DNA from: Puffinus mauretanicus | Lineage: Eukaryota; Chordata; Aves; Procellariiformes; Procellariidae | Reading direction: 5' to 3' | Assembly: GCA_023333565.1 (NCBI GenBank) | Contig: JAJKFH010002480.1 | Coordinates: 896,814-960,813, forward strand | DNA length: 64,000 nt | In this document: piece by piece, positions 10,151 to 23,829 of the stretch | How the letters are laid out: every line of letters begins with the position of its first letter | How positions within the stretch are numbered: position 1 is the stretch's first letter | Translations under genes and position numbers: made by a program | Notes under the pieces: generated by a model | What the model was told of the DNA's origin: nothing | What the model saw: only the letters and a program-made list of their open reading frames with translations | Database searches by the model: none

Positions 10151-13100
10151 CGGGTGTCTGTGAGCCCAGCTCGGAGCCGGCATCTGCCTCACTACAGAGA
10201 AAGGGAGCTGCGTTTCATGGGCACCTCCTGGAGAGGTGGTTTCCCTGCTTTGGAGTGAGTAGAGGCATTCCTGGATGTAGCAGATATATTGATGTGGTAA
10301 ACAGGTCTGTTTCCTCAGATTGCATTTTTTTTTATATCCCAGTCACCGCATAAACTTCCCGGCTGATAAAAGTGTTAAACTCGGCAGCCTTTTGCATCCC
10401 AATGCACTTCGACTGCCAGCTCTCAACCCTGGAGATCCTGAAAAGTTCTCTCACTTTTCAGAGACGGGGTGCTGGGAATGCAAGTGCTGCTCCGATGGGA
10501 AAATGCTGGTACTTTAGAAGTTTGCTCAAAGGCTGCGGAAGAGCGGTGGTGCTTTAGCAGGAGGGTTTGAAGGGGCCGGCTGGGGTAGCGGGTTTGGATC
10601 AAGCTTGCATCTCGAGAGCACTTCAAGTCCCGTGAAGTTCCTGGAAAGATTCTCTTCGGCTCTAGATTCCTTTGGAGCATTCCTAACTTGGCGAAATAGT
10701 ACAGAGTTAGTAAAAAAGGGAGAGACTACTATTTGAAGAAAGGAGTGGTTTTTTTCAGAAACAAAGCCATGTACTTTTTGTCGGCATGATTTCAATGAAG
10801 TTGAGTGGGATGGTTTCCAGGCTTAAATATAAACATAAATAATTGTAAGATTGAAATTTAAATTTGAAAAAGAGGAATGGCAAAGAATGGAAATAGTCCT
10901 TTATGTACACGCACATGTCCATCTTGCTGTGCCGGCTGCACGGGAAGGCTCGTGTCCTTACGTGCCCAAGAGGCCAGGAAGTGGCCGACGTTGAGAGTGG
11001 GCTGTGGGGACGTATTTTGGATCTCAACGTAGAGAGGGGGCTGTGGGGATGCAGGAGGTGGGTGGTTCTCAGACCACCTCCGTTGGGGGAGATGCCTGTG
11101 GGACCAGCAGGCCAAATGCTCTCTTGAACCCGAGATGGAAGATGGCAGTTTATGGCTGGGGCAGATCATGGGCAAGAGTCAGTTCAGGTACAAGGGGGTC
11201 TGCAGTGTACCTGGGGAACAGGATCGTTTGTTTGTGGATACGCTGAAAAAAAGACAATCCAGGAGCAGCCATGCCAGCCCAGGGTGGCTGCAGGTGTAGT
11301 AGGTAGCCACCACTTTGCAGGAGTAAAGGTCATTGCTTTCTGCTCTTAAGTCTTTCCTGTTCCCTGGTGATGGATTGAGTTGCTGTCCAACGGATGTACC
11401 CACCTGCTGAACTTCAGGGACATCGGAAGCCCTATGGCATTTTATCCCCTAGCAATATCAATGCTGCTTCAATTTCCAGCTTTTCCAGTGCCTTCCCTTT
11501 CCCTGTCCTTTCTCTAGACGTACGTCCTTTTAAAAACACCCTCAGTCTTGAAAGCACAAATACAAGCTGGTCATAAACGTTACTAGGTAAGATTGCAAGA
11601 AGACACAAGAGTGAATTTTAACAGATTTGACTAGTGCGTGCTTTATACGTGCTGGCGAGAAATCCAAGGAATAACCATGTGTAAAAGTGCGCAAGTGAGC
11701 AAGCAGAGTTCCATGATGAATTTATAACAGTGGTTACACTCTACGAGCATAGACTGATAATCCATTGCAGAAGTGAATTTCTTTATCCTGATGGGATTCA
11801 GTCCAAAATCCTGTGCGATTTTGGTGCTAGTCTTTTATACTGGGCGAGGGAGAGGTTGCACATTTATTTTGAGAGAAGTCTTTCCAACGTTGACTGGCCC
11901 ATGGAGAGTTTTTTGACTTCACAGGAGCCTGGCAGATTTTTAGCTCTATGTCGTAGCTAGCGTAGCAGTGTCAAGAACAGTGCACATTTTTTCTTTGTTC
12001 GTTAACGTAGTATGCACGTTTAACTGAAGTCTTTTGAAGACAACAGACAGAAGAAAATAGTCTGCTGTGAAATGTTTTCTGGGACCTTGAGACTCACTAT
12101 GAACTGTCATTGGTGAAGCAAATACTTGGACAAAAAAAAATTGTACACTTGGTCCTGCTCTTCGAGCAGAATTCAGCTGTCAGCGTGCAGCAGCTCTGAG
12201 TTCAGAGCGCATTGTACAGCTGGAGACAGGGCGAGCTGAAGCTGGACAGGCTGCGCGGCTCTTCTGTCATGTCCCATTTTCTACGGTGGAATCGGGGTTT
12301 AGAGACAGCTTTTGATGGGGAAATTGTGTCTGTAATTCAGCTTTCTGGTGGTAGGGCGCGTTCAAAAGATCATTTGCATTAACGTATCCTTTACCAGTAC
12401 CCTGGTAAAATCTTCCCTGCAGTGAACTGAGTTAAGAGACAACTCAAATTTATGCAGTGATTGCAACCAAACAGAAATAGAGGCAAGTTAGGAAAAACCC
12501 TGACTGGGCAAACTGAATGATGAAGGATTTCACACTCAAGCTAGATGCTCCTCGAAGGAAACAGAGAGTCAGTTTTTTGTATTTATTATGTTGTTATTTA
12601 TTCCTGTTGTTTATTGAACACTGAGGCTGCACCTGGTGTTTTATGGAGCAGAGTAAGATGTTTCCCTTGCACAAGGCATGCAGGTAATGGATGGATGGAC
12701 ACCCATGGATATACATGGCAGCTTTATTCCAAAGTAAAGTACCTTAAAATGAAAAGTTCTTTTTGATAGTGGAGTGCAAGGAATTGTTTCATAGAAAAAA
12801 AAATAATTTGTGATTTAAATACTTCCAGTTGATGCTGGGGGGCTTGTAGTGGGGTTTGTCGGTCAGGGGAATTTCTGACTTGGCCAAGGGCCAAGCGTTT
12901 GTTGCACAGAAGTGAATGTGCGTGGAGCTGCAAACTGGCAAAATATACCTGTAGAAAAGGGGAAGCACACTGTAACCGGAACTAAGTATTTTAAGCTTTT
13001 TCTGTGGCTGGACTGAACTGGAGGAGAAAAGGGATTTTTAGAGCAGTAGTACCACGCAGCTTCAGTTAAAACTGGCTTTTTTGGAAATGATTATAAACTC

Positions 13101-16049
13101 TTGAGAGCACTAGTTAAAAGTGTCACCAGACTGTAAAGTCAACTCAGCTTTTCATTGCATTGAAAGTAAAACTATCTGCACTTTCCTACTGGTACTAGCA
13201 AAGTAGTATCAATATAGGATTGGACAATAGTTTAAAATACTGCTGGAAAAAGTGTTTAGAAGTATTTAAACGTTTTTTCCCCCCAGTAACTTACTTGTAA
13301 CAACTTATTTGCAAGTTGTATTTTGTTTTCAGAAAACATTCTTAGCGTTGATTTCATTAACGTGCAAACAGAGTAGTGAACACACAGCTGCAATTTCTGC
13401 ACTCTCCCCTGTGAAAGCACACAATATATGGAGCAGTATTTGTGCTGAGGGGGGATAAACTTGCAAGGAAGCTTATTGAACTCTTTAGGAAGGATAACCC
13501 TAAAGGCATGTAAAAATGTGATAATGTTGGTGAGAAATCTGCGTTTCTGCATGCAATTGTTAAATAAGCCTACTGGCAACGAATCAACTAAAATATCTGT
13601 TAAATACAAGGAAATGGATGCGATAAGCAAGGACCATTTTCAAAACGCAGAAGCAGGTATTACTCGAGGACTGAAACGAAGCGGGAGGGGAAGAGCAAGA
13701 TAGAGGCGCAGCTGGTGCGGCCCGGCAGCCCCCGCGGGCAGTGGGATCTGTCAGCTGGCGTGGAGTGAAATCAACCCGCCGTCTTACGGCCTCTGGACTT
13801 GGGCTTGGCCCCGATGCGGCCACCAGCTCGACCCGTGCTTCCAGAGGCGGCCAGGGATTGCCTTGCTCTCAGGAGCAGTTGTGGCAGACCTCAGTCAGCC
13901 CAGGTAAACGGATCTTAAAAATACTTAAATGGCAACCCAGTGAGATGCAGCGCGCTAAACTGGCCATTTGCTAACACAGTGAGAGGACCCAATCTGAAGC
14001 ATCATGAGTAAAACTGAAGGGAGAAACACGTGTAATCTTTTTTTCTTTTTTTTTTTTTTAAATTAGCAGTTTTCCTAGTGACTAGAATGGGTGCTATCAC
14101 ATAAATTGGAAAATAAGACCAGCCATATAAATAGCCCACATAATTTTTCAGGAATATCTAGATACATACGTGAGGGAGAAGGGCACAGTGATTATATATA
14201 AACCAAAATTTAAATGCCTGCACAGCGTGATGTAGCTGACTTTTGTTTGTGGTACAGCTACTTGTATCATTAAAATCAATGAATTGGCGAATTAAGAATG
14301 CCGTTGTGAGAAGGCAGAAATACCAGCTTTTTGGCAGCTGTATTCAGTTTATTAGATCACGGATTACTGTGTTTAAAGCTTTCCTGGAACGTTACTTTCC
14401 TAAAGCCTGGAAATTGACTGAAATAAGCTTAAATTCTACACGGAGTCAAAGTCTGGTTTATATACTCCGCCTTCTTCAGAGGTCTTACAGTGATTCATGT
14501 TACCTTGCAATCCTTTAGCTGCCCTCTGCAGTTCCATTTCAGCGGAGCAGGACCTTGCAGCCCTCCGCTCAGAGGGGAGCGTAGAGTTCAGCCTGTTGGA
14601 GATGCTCGTGGCAGCTGTGACTGGGAGAGATCCGTCGGTGAGTTGTCAGAGCTGACAGTGGCCTTTCCCTGTAATTGGTACCACTAAAAGGCATTAATTA
14701 AAGTAGCTGTAAATGATAAAGGTTTTTTATGTGCCTGCATCCTTTGAATAGAGATGAGCGTTGTATGCAGTGTTGCTCATTTTACTTTTAAAAAAAAGTT
14801 TTGAATCATGCAGATAATTAATTCAAATGCTGATTTAAAAAATGCAGAAAAAACTGACTTGGGAATTACTTCTCATTTGTTTTTAAAAACTCCTTGAAGT
14901 GCTGGGGGTTTTTTCTTTGGTTTATTTTTTAATTATCCAGTGCAGGTATAAGTTGATAATGGCTTCTTTATGTTGAAGTAAACAGCTCTTCCTAAGGAGG
15001 TGTGCCAGTTGTACTGGTTAAGGTCCAGAATACTAGAATTTCTGGCTGCTGTTTTATATCACATCTCCTATTTGAACTATGGATGGCTTGATTTTATACT
15101 TAGAAAAAAAAAAAAAGGGAGAAACAGAAAGAAACTTTATTGAGTATAAACTCAAATATCTCATACCAAAATGATCTGGAACAGACATACCATGAAGTAG
15201 TTAATCATAATAATATTCATTTAACTATCATCATGTTACTTAGGACCTGGTCAGAAGTGTTGATGGCAGGGTGGTTCATTTGCCCTCATCACACAGGTTC
15301 GTTAGGGTAATGGGTCATGGGATTTGGTGCTGAGCGAGCGGCTGTGTACCTGCTGGAGTGCTCTGGAGTCTGTGTTGGCTTAACTCTCTGGGGTAACTCG
15401 CCAGTAAGTGTTTTTCAAGTACATAAATATTGACAGGATGGGAGCCATGAATATTTAGATGAACAAATGTGTTACAAGTAGTTTCTTTAAAAATATGTAC
15501 AACTGCGTATAGAAGGAAGAATATAATTTTAGTTGCTGTACACAAGATTTTGAACGCAGCTACTACTGCACTTACTCCTTCTTTTTGAAGGAAGGAGTTT
15601 TTTTAATCTCATTCTCTTTGTTATGTAAGAAATTCAACCAATTTTCTTAGGTCTATTTTTATTTGCTTTAGTACATTAAAGACACATTTTTGCAGGAAGT
15701 TCCGTAAGGAGGGGGTTGGTTGGTTTGTTTTAATTCAAGGCTGGAAGAAGAAAGACATTTGGGTGCTAAGATTTTTATGTAAATGGCCTTATCATGGCCA
15801 GCTAAGGAACTGGTACATTGGTACATTGTTAATGCCATTTAGCCTCATTTTTTACGATACATTTGTCTGTAAGTGAAAGCAGATAGCGTATTCATGTATT
15901 GGGTTTTGGAGCAGAGCTGGGGGACGGGAGGAGGAGCCGCTGCGGGGCTGAATGGGTCAGCAGAGCGGGCTGCAGGCTGGTGCCTCGCCCCTTCTTTGCA
16001 CGTGTATTTCCACTTCATGTCTTGGAGGAAGAAACGCCGCTGAGACGGA

Positions 16050-16800
16050 AAGCTGCAGCTATCCAAAGGGCGGCTCTGGCCAGTAGCGACGGGTGGGTTC
16101 GATGTTCTCCACCGGGCAGGGTGCTGGTCGGTGCCAGGCAACCCCTCGTAACCGTGGGATGGGTCCTCCTGCCCCCAAAGGCGCCTTCGCCTCTGGGCTT
16201 TGTCTTGGTGGGGTCAAGAGCGTGGGGATCGCTGACCCCGCTCCACGGCCCGCGTGGGGTAGCCTTCGCCCTGGGGTGGGAGCGGGGCCGGGGCCGGGCC
16301 CAGACCTCTGAGCGCGGCCCCCGCCGTGGCTGGGCTCCCGCAGAAACCTGGGTGGCTGCCGCGGCTGCCGCGACGGTTGGCCCTGGGCGCGGGAGCCCGG
16401 CTGCAGCTGCGAGCAGGAACCGCAGGAGGCACGGCCGCCTCTGCCACGCCTGCTCCTCACCGAAACCGCAGGCAGGCCGGGGGAGCGTCGCCACTGCGCC
16501 GCCCCACGCGGGGCTCGGCGCTGGCGTACCCCTGCACCGAGGTCGGTCATGGCGCTGTTGGCTTCCCAGCTGTGCCCCCCTCTGACGAGCACGGCACCGG
16601 GGGTCTGCCTGGGGGCCGTGCTCCGCAGGGAAGGTGGCCCCCGCGCTGCCGGGCTCCTCTTGGCCACTGCACCGTGGTTGAGGCCCCGAGCAGAGAACGG
16701 ACCGTGGCAGCCAGGCTCAGCCGCCCCTCCGCCTCGGGGCTGAGCCCGGTCCGGGGAAGGCGCCCGTAGGTGAGAGGGCGCAGGCCGTCGGTGAGAGGGC
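16050..16800. promoter_or_regulatory. Intronic CpG island, candidate alternative promoter
   Basis: About 750 bp of strongly GC- and CpG-rich DNA, the largest island after the gene promoter. Long stop-free frames exist on both strands (up to 228 codons on + and 249 on -), which is what high GC alone gives; none resembles a known protein. Its right end holds a 21-bp tandem duplication, each unit containing a possible splice donor (TAG|GTGAGA at 16770 and TCG|GTGAGA at 16791). That would suit a noncoding first exon spliced to coding exon 2. Function is inferred. Confidence 0.4.
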
Positions 16801-16804
16801 ATGT
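16764..16804 (+). repeat. 21-bp tandem duplication with two donor-like sites
   Basis: CCGTAGGTGAGAGGGCGCAG is followed at once by a near copy, CCGTCGGTGAGAGGGCATG. The copies differ at the base before the first GT. The second copy runs into the purine-rich stretch that begins at 16801. Confidence 0.6.
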
Positions 16805-18226
16805 TCAACGTGCACGGAAATGGAGACCATCAGAGGGAAGTGAAAAAAGAAAGTAGTCAAAGGGGAAGAGGAGGTGACGACCACGCGCGTTCTTCAGCTT
16901 ACAGGAATAAAATGTGTAAGGAGGTGATTAAATCTCTAACTAGAAAAGACGACAAAGCAGAAGAAAGAAAGAAATTAAAAGGAGAGACACAAGACAGAAA
17001 AAAGGCATGAGGTTGAAGGAGGTCAGGTGCTGTTACACCACCTGGAAGACACCACAGGAGAAAGGAAGAAAGAGTAAAACACAAGAGATGTCGAGAACTA
17101 AACTGTCCAGGGCAATGCATCGGTTGGATGTAGCATACAGAAAGGCTTTTAAATTCCTTGAGAAAATGATTTCGTTCTCAGTTTCTGCCAGCTCTTTGCA
17201 AGACAGTTTTTTGTACCTGGTTGCAAGCATTGTTACTGGTGTGATTTTAAATATATCTGAAGAAAAAACAAGTACTTGTTGATGGATATTTTTTTTTTTT
17301 TTATTTTAATATGGAGGAAAGTGCATCTAATTTTGCCTTGTTGGAAACTTTTAACATTAGGCTTAATTAAGTAAGGTACTGAAAATATGAAGGGAAGCAG
17401 AGGCTGCCTCTTAATGTTTCAGGCTATTAGCTGAAGTATTTTGCATGTCTGTAACAATGGAAAATATTTTTTACCTGGTGTTAGTCACACATTTATTGTT
17501 TAGATGTTTCTGGTGATTTTAGATGTGTAAATACCTAAGTGGTTAGACACTGAAAAAGCGGCTACAGTGGAAGTTTAAAGTTACTTGTTACAAAGCTTTC
17601 AACTAAGCATTTTACTCTGTGCTGTACATACATGTGTATATACACACTGTGTACTATTTCTACATATGTGCTCAGTATATACTATATATATGTCTGTATG
17701 TAAACATCACAGATTAATGACAGACAATAACACAAAGCAAGGTCCGTTGAAGTCAGGTGAGGGACAGGAGGTGTGAACTTCTAGAGCCGTGTGCTTTGGG
17801 GGGTTTGTGGGGGCTGATGGCTGCCGCCCCAGCGGTGTGGGGTGCGGGGAGGCCCGGCGCTAGCGGGAGCGGCTTGCGGGAGGTGCTGAGTTTTCCTTTC
17901 CCCAGGGCGGCCGCGCGTGCCCTGGTTCTTCCAGAGCCGCCTCCATGAAGCCCGGCCTCGCGCGGCAGGGGCTGAGCTGCGAGGTGCCTCCCGGCCCTGC
18001 CTACACAACACGGCTCTCTAACGATTTGTGTGCAAGCCGACTGGCTTTAGATCCTGGCAAACGCTGGAAAGGATCATGAAATTTAAATAGATCTGTTATC
18101 AAAATTGCTCTGAGGTTCCAGCGATGGGTTTGGATTCTGATGAAAGTGTTTGGCACCCAGGCACGGAGAGATGTTGTTGTTCATTAATTAGCTGCGAGCA
18201 GACAGGCTTGCGGTACTCGGGAGCAG

Positions 18227-18254
18227 GCGTGCGCGTGTGTGTGCGCACACGTGT
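18227..18254. repeat. 28-bp alternating purine-pyrimidine tract
   Basis: Perfect alternation of G/A with C/T (GCGTGCGCGTGTGTGTGCGC, then ACACGTGT), rich in CG and TG steps, with an internal self-complementary part. Such tracts can flip to Z-DNA under negative supercoiling. Confidence 0.7.
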
Positions 18255-21044
18255 CAGCAATAGTTATTTGTAATACCTGTGTTGTATTCCAACTGTTACA
18301 TGATTTACTAACCATAGTGCATTGCTTTCTTCTGGCTTTCTATCTATCTATATCATGTATAGTTTTTTAAGTCAGGCTGTTTTTCAAAATTCTTTGTACT
18401 TGCTTTCTTTTTGGCATCAGTTGACTAGCGTGCAGGAAACCAAAAGAGAGCTGCCCCCAGAACACGTGGGTGAAAGGCAGGGGAAGTGCTCTCGTTATGT
18501 TTAACAGAAGCAGGGCTTTGGGGTAAGTTTCCCTCCAAAGACACGAGGGAAACACCAAGTGACCTGAGTGGGATTAGACACCCGCTGACTATTTTTTTTT
18601 TCAGTGGTAAAGCTTAAAGACTTAGTAAGGTACAGGAAATGCAACAGATGAACTATTTATTTAGTTTTTTAAAACACCTGTCTTAAACTTTAGATTGGCA
18701 GAATCTGTAAATGAAACTTTTACAGTGAAGTATTTGAAACATAAAAAAACACTTTAGGAAAAAGAAAACATTTACAAAAGCTAAGGCTTAGTCAGTGTTT
18801 TCTTTTCATACCCCACTGCAAGACATCCCCTTCTTCCTTCGAGTTGAGGCTGGGGAAAAGGCAGCGTCTCCAATAGGCTGGGACTAGGCTTGATGAGCAC
18901 GGCTTGCCGGCAGCTCTGCGGGCGCCGCGGGCGTTGGGAGCCAGAAGTTTTGGCAGGATCGGCAAGTCCCCGAGAGTGTCTCATTCCTGTGTCTGCGGCA
19001 TTTGCTGTTGGAAAGCTGATGGGGAGAAGAGTTTTTACCCCCTCCGGCCCTGCAGGGCTGGGGTAGACGCAGCGCACTGCTGTGCTCCATCGCGCTTCTG
19101 CCGACGTGGTCACTGCGCGGGGCGAGCAGGACGGGCTCGGCTGGCTGCGGTGGCCTGCACCCGCGCGGCGTGGCTGGGTGCTCCGAGGGTGTGAGTCGTG
19201 CCCGGGCAGCGAGGGCAGCCCACTGTAATTCAGAGTCAGACTCTCTGCTTGGGGCAGCGCTGGGTGTTTAGGTCAGCACCCCGGTACAGCTCCTGGCGCG
19301 TTGCTGTTTGGTGCTGGAGGTCTGCTGGACCAAGGACAAGTCTGCTGAAATAGCGCAGAACTGACAACTGCATCGTGGGTGGAAAACGCAGACGTAGCGA
19401 GCCGCTGTGCTCCAGGTAAATCAGGGTCTTTGATCTCCGGGCTGTAAGGCCAGTCTCACCTTGCAGTCTCGCTCATGTACCTACTGTTATTCAAAGGGCG
19501 GGGAAAAGGACCCTGAAAGTAATTTGATTTTGATTTCTGTTTATGCTCTTCTCCCTTATTAACTGCACTGATTTGAAAAATAGCTGAGCTTGGCATGAAT
19601 CTGTTCTATTTCACATGACAGTTTTTAAAAATTACACTTTATGATGTAAATTACACTGTCAAAATTACTTTTTTGATTTTACACTTTATCTACCACTGAT
19701 TTCAGAAGGGCTCTGGAGCTGAAACGTTCCTTTCCTGTCTGACATTTTTCTGTCTCTGTGTATGTGTGTGTTCCAATAAAGTTATGATTGGTTGTGGTGG
19801 GTTTCCTTGGTTTGTACATACAGACAGGTATTACTACTGCATGTATTTTTGCAGTACATTGATGGTTTGTTTTTAATACTTTTTGAAAAGTAACATTTTC
19901 CAAATTTCGTTCCCCATACACATTGCTTGAGACTGGAGGGAAGTGCCGTCAGTCTTTCGGAAGGTGCGAGAGTGACCCCTTTCTGACGCCCAGAAGCTCA
20001 CGGTGTGAGCTGGCAGAGTGACGCCGCAGGGTGTTCCTGCTAAGATTTAGCAGGAGTGCACAGCCGTGGCCTCCAAAACGCTGCGTGACGTGTCGCTGCT
20101 CAGTGTGCTGTTGGGGGGTGGGTACAGGCTGGCACTCCCGCTGGGGACGTAAATGGGGATTTCCCTTGGGGTGGGAGGTCGGTAGTTTGGGACGACAGAG
20201 AGTTGTTATCATCGTGATACACCCTGTGACCCTGCCTGTAGCAAGGAGATAAAGTGGCCATGGATCACTGGGGCGGCATCCTTAGACACCAGCAATTTTG
20301 CCCCATGTCTCTTGAATTCTTGTCTTTTCTATGGATTATTCCAGCAATTGCAGCAACTGGTGTCAGGTGGCTCCTCCAAGTTTTTTTTCAGGCTGCTGTT
20401 TTGTGTATTGACTTTGATTGTGTATGTAAAAAGGAGCCTTCAGCAGCTGGAAAGGCCTTTTGTGAATTAAGAAACTCTGCTTTGTGCTTAAACAAATTGA
20501 AAATAGCAGCTGCTAAAAATACACTCATGTTTAATTTTTAAAATTTGGAAAGCGTCGCTGGATTTTATTGTTGTCGGGAATACAGCAAAAGGTCACTTGT
20601 CCAGCAGCATCCATAGTTGCTTCATTCTTTTCTCTCTGTTCTATTTAAATGACAAGTAGTTAAATGTTATTAAGTGACTACTTAAGTTCTGTTTTGATCA
20701 CCTGACAAATCACTTGGTTCAGCTTCTGCTCCTTAACTTTGTTTAAAAAATGTCTTAGCCCTCGGGAGCCGAGAAAGGCAGGGATTTCCAGTGGCGGTGG
20801 TATTGCTGTTGCTTCGCGTGCTCTGATGGTTGGGAGGTGATTTACCTGCTGGAAGCTGGGACCTGTATTCCTGGGCAGAAGCACTCGGTGCTGAGCACTC
20901 GGTGGAGGATGGGGAACTCTTTTTAAGGGCCTGCCTAATACAAGTTTAGATCCTGTTGATAGGGTCGAGTCCAGGAGCACGTGAAGGCATCAGCAGTTAG
21001 GGTCCTCCTTGCTCTCTGATCTTGCTGTCATTGCTGTGAAGCCC

Positions 21045-21215
21045 GAGGAAGAAGAGGAGGAGGAGGATGGTGCATGGTGTGGCACCGCCTGGACCAGCGG
21101 CGGGCAGCAACGCCTGTTCTCCCTCCAGCCTTCTTCCTCCTTTCTTTTTGTCTTGGCTTCTGGTCCCATCTCTCCTTCTCCCTCCTTTTCTCCATCCTCC
21201 TCCTGTTTCTGTGAC
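21045..21215 (+). repeat. Purine tract followed by pyrimidine-rich tract
   Basis: A 23-nt all-purine run (GAGGAAGAAGAGGAGGAGGA and on) at 21045-21067 is followed about 50 nt later by roughly 100 nt of C/T-rich sequence. The latter includes TTCTTCCTCC and TCCTCCTCC, which can pair with the purine run in RNA. No gene is recognised here. Confidence 0.5.
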
Positions 21216-23829
21216 AGCAGTGGACAGGCTCCAACCCTCATTCTTGGAGTGGGAAAATTAATTTTGCCAGCACTGCTGAGAAGCCTGACGTTAAGTGACT
21301 TCAACCGTGCGGAGGAAGAGGAGAGAGGTGTGTGCCAGTGAAGCCGTGTCTCGTCCTTCGCCATCGCCCTGGGAGGTGCCGCAGTGGAGCGGGATGCGAG
21401 CGCTGGGGCAGCACCAGCTGTTGGGAGCAGCGCATCTCCGCATCCCGTGACACACCTTGCTGGGGCTTGCAGGGCTTGGCGGCAGAGGTGGGCAAAGCTT
21501 TCAGCTTGAGCTTGTTTTATTGTAGGGAGGTTATAGTGTAGAAAGTTATCATTTGCTATTTCACTTCTTTCTTGTTTTACTACTTTTGGAGCCAATCTGG
21601 TCTCACTTTTTTTTTAAAATAAAGAAAAGGTGGGGGAAAAGATGGGAATTCAATGGTGGTTTTATTTCCTTTTAACACTCAGAAATGAGTTGTTTCCTCC
21701 CTCATGGATCTGTGTGAAATATATTAAAGGACAATTTAGGTTCTTGAAGAGCAAACACCTGTAACGCAGCTCTCCAGCCCAGCCCCGAGGCCGATGCTCT
21801 CATCTCTGTGACTTTGATTCTGCCTCACACATGCTGAACTTAGGGAAAAAGTGCTTCTCAAATGAGATCATGATACGCTGCTCTTCCTTCTGAATGTTAC
21901 TTTTTGTTTCATCAGTTCAGTTGGCTCCCACACATGGAAAATTTTTAATTTCCCACCAGTTATGTGGGTGAACACTTCAAGCGAGAGCGTTCAAGTCTTC
22001 AGGTCATAGACATGTTTTTGAGCTCATACGCACTACAGATAATATCTGCAGAGGTTGTATTTTCTTTTTCTCGGTGTATACGGGAAAGGTAGTGGAACCG
22101 TTGAAATGTCTTGTAACGAACTTAAACTGCCATTAGTACAAATGCCACTTCCTACAGAAAGATTGCTTCTGTAAAACAAATACTCCCCCCCTGTTTCACC
22201 ATTGCATTCGGGTTTTTGAACCGTCCTCCCGGGGCGTGGGAGTCCCCGGCCCTGGGGCAGCCTGCTGCTGCAGCCCGGGCGCTGAACGGACCTGGGAACT
22301 GAACTTCCATCCAGAGGAAAGCTGCTGCTTCTGTCTACACAGTTTGGTTTTGTGACAGGACATTTCAATTGTCAGTGCCTGTGTTAAAATAAACAGTTAA
22401 AGGGAATTCTGACCACAAAGCAGTATTTTGGCATATTTCGTGACTATTTAACTTTAGAAAAATAAATCCTGCCGTTTGTGTTTCCCACTAATTCATGTCC
22501 ATTGACCTTCTTTATTCCTTCAGAGCCCAGATGCTCTGTAAGACCTTACAGATGCTGAAAACCAGTTTCTGCTGTTTATATGTACTTTCTGTTCCTCTAA
22601 TGTCATTGTCACATATTTCATAAGCTTTTCTGAGCTATCGTTGCCTTTTTTCCCCCCAATACATGACTTCGACAGAGTTCAGCTTTTCAAGGCTTTGATA
22701 CCAAATATTCATCCTTCAGCCATGTTTCTGAGCACACCCAGGGCTTTTACCTGGGTCCTTTCCAACGAGAACAATGCATGTATCTCAAAATCGTACCAGG
22801 GCTGCCGGCCGGTGCCAAGGCCAGCGAGCAGCCTCCCCTCGGGAACGGCGGGGGATGCGGGCATGTGTCTGCAGGCAAGGGGGACGGGCAGGCATCGTCC
22901 CCGGCTGCGCTGAGCTCCCAGCCCGCTCCGCGACAGTGCTGCGGTGAGCGGTCCATGTGTTACCGGCTTTGTCTGAGGCTGTACGGAGTCCCGGCTCCTC
23001 AAGTGTGAGAACTATCGGGCTTGTTCTAACAGCGTGGATCTGTGCAATGTATGTATGGATTTGCTCTAACAAGGAGTTGCATTTTTAAAAGTAAAGCCTT
23101 TGACAGAGAGAAGATAGAGCGCTCCTGAGAGCAAGTGATGTTTTCTCGTAGCCTTTATTATATTTGCACTGCACTGGTACGGACAACGTAGATACTATCT
23201 TTATTTGCACGCTGTGACTTACAGTGGATCTTTTGTTCTGTCTTTTTATTGTCATTTTGTTTTATGTAGAAAGTGAGCAAGGCCAAACCTCCGGTGTGAA
23301 AGCTAAAAGGGATACAGGGTGTGTGATTACAGCAGCACTGCTTGTTAGATATGGTTTCATTAGTGCATACATCCATCATGCAGCTTTGTCTTTATAAAAT
23401 ATTGATCTACAATATCAGTGTTATGAGACCTGGAAAGTCTTAGTGCAGGAAATTATTCCCAAGCTGTATGAAAAAGAAAAAAGTCTGTGACCGATACAGG
23501 GCCTGTCGAGTCCAGCTTTGCTGCCGGGTCAGCAGCGTCCTGCCATTCCCCTCCGCTTCAGGCGATGCAGCACAGAGCTGTGAGCAAGAACTTCTTCATC
23601 GGTGTGGTTTGAAACTTTCAATTTTCGTTAGCGGTTCTGTGTTCCAGTGTTAATGATTATTGGATCATGTCATGACATGTCGGTGGTGGAGCCAGACGCT
23701 GACCTGAGGGCGCGGTGGCTGGACACTGGACTAAGCCCGTGCCTCGGGTGTTGTTTCATTACGGCGTGGTGAAGACAAGCTGCAGCTGGCTACCACAAAT
23801 TAGAAATTAAACAAAATTTACTTGTGGCA

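Noticed and set aside
15899..16808. Overlapping open frames of 147-249 codons on both strands
   Set aside because: They lie in a CpG island where stop codons are rare. Both strands are open at once, products are Arg/Pro/Gly/Ala-rich and unlike any known family, and no splice or poly(A) support is seen.
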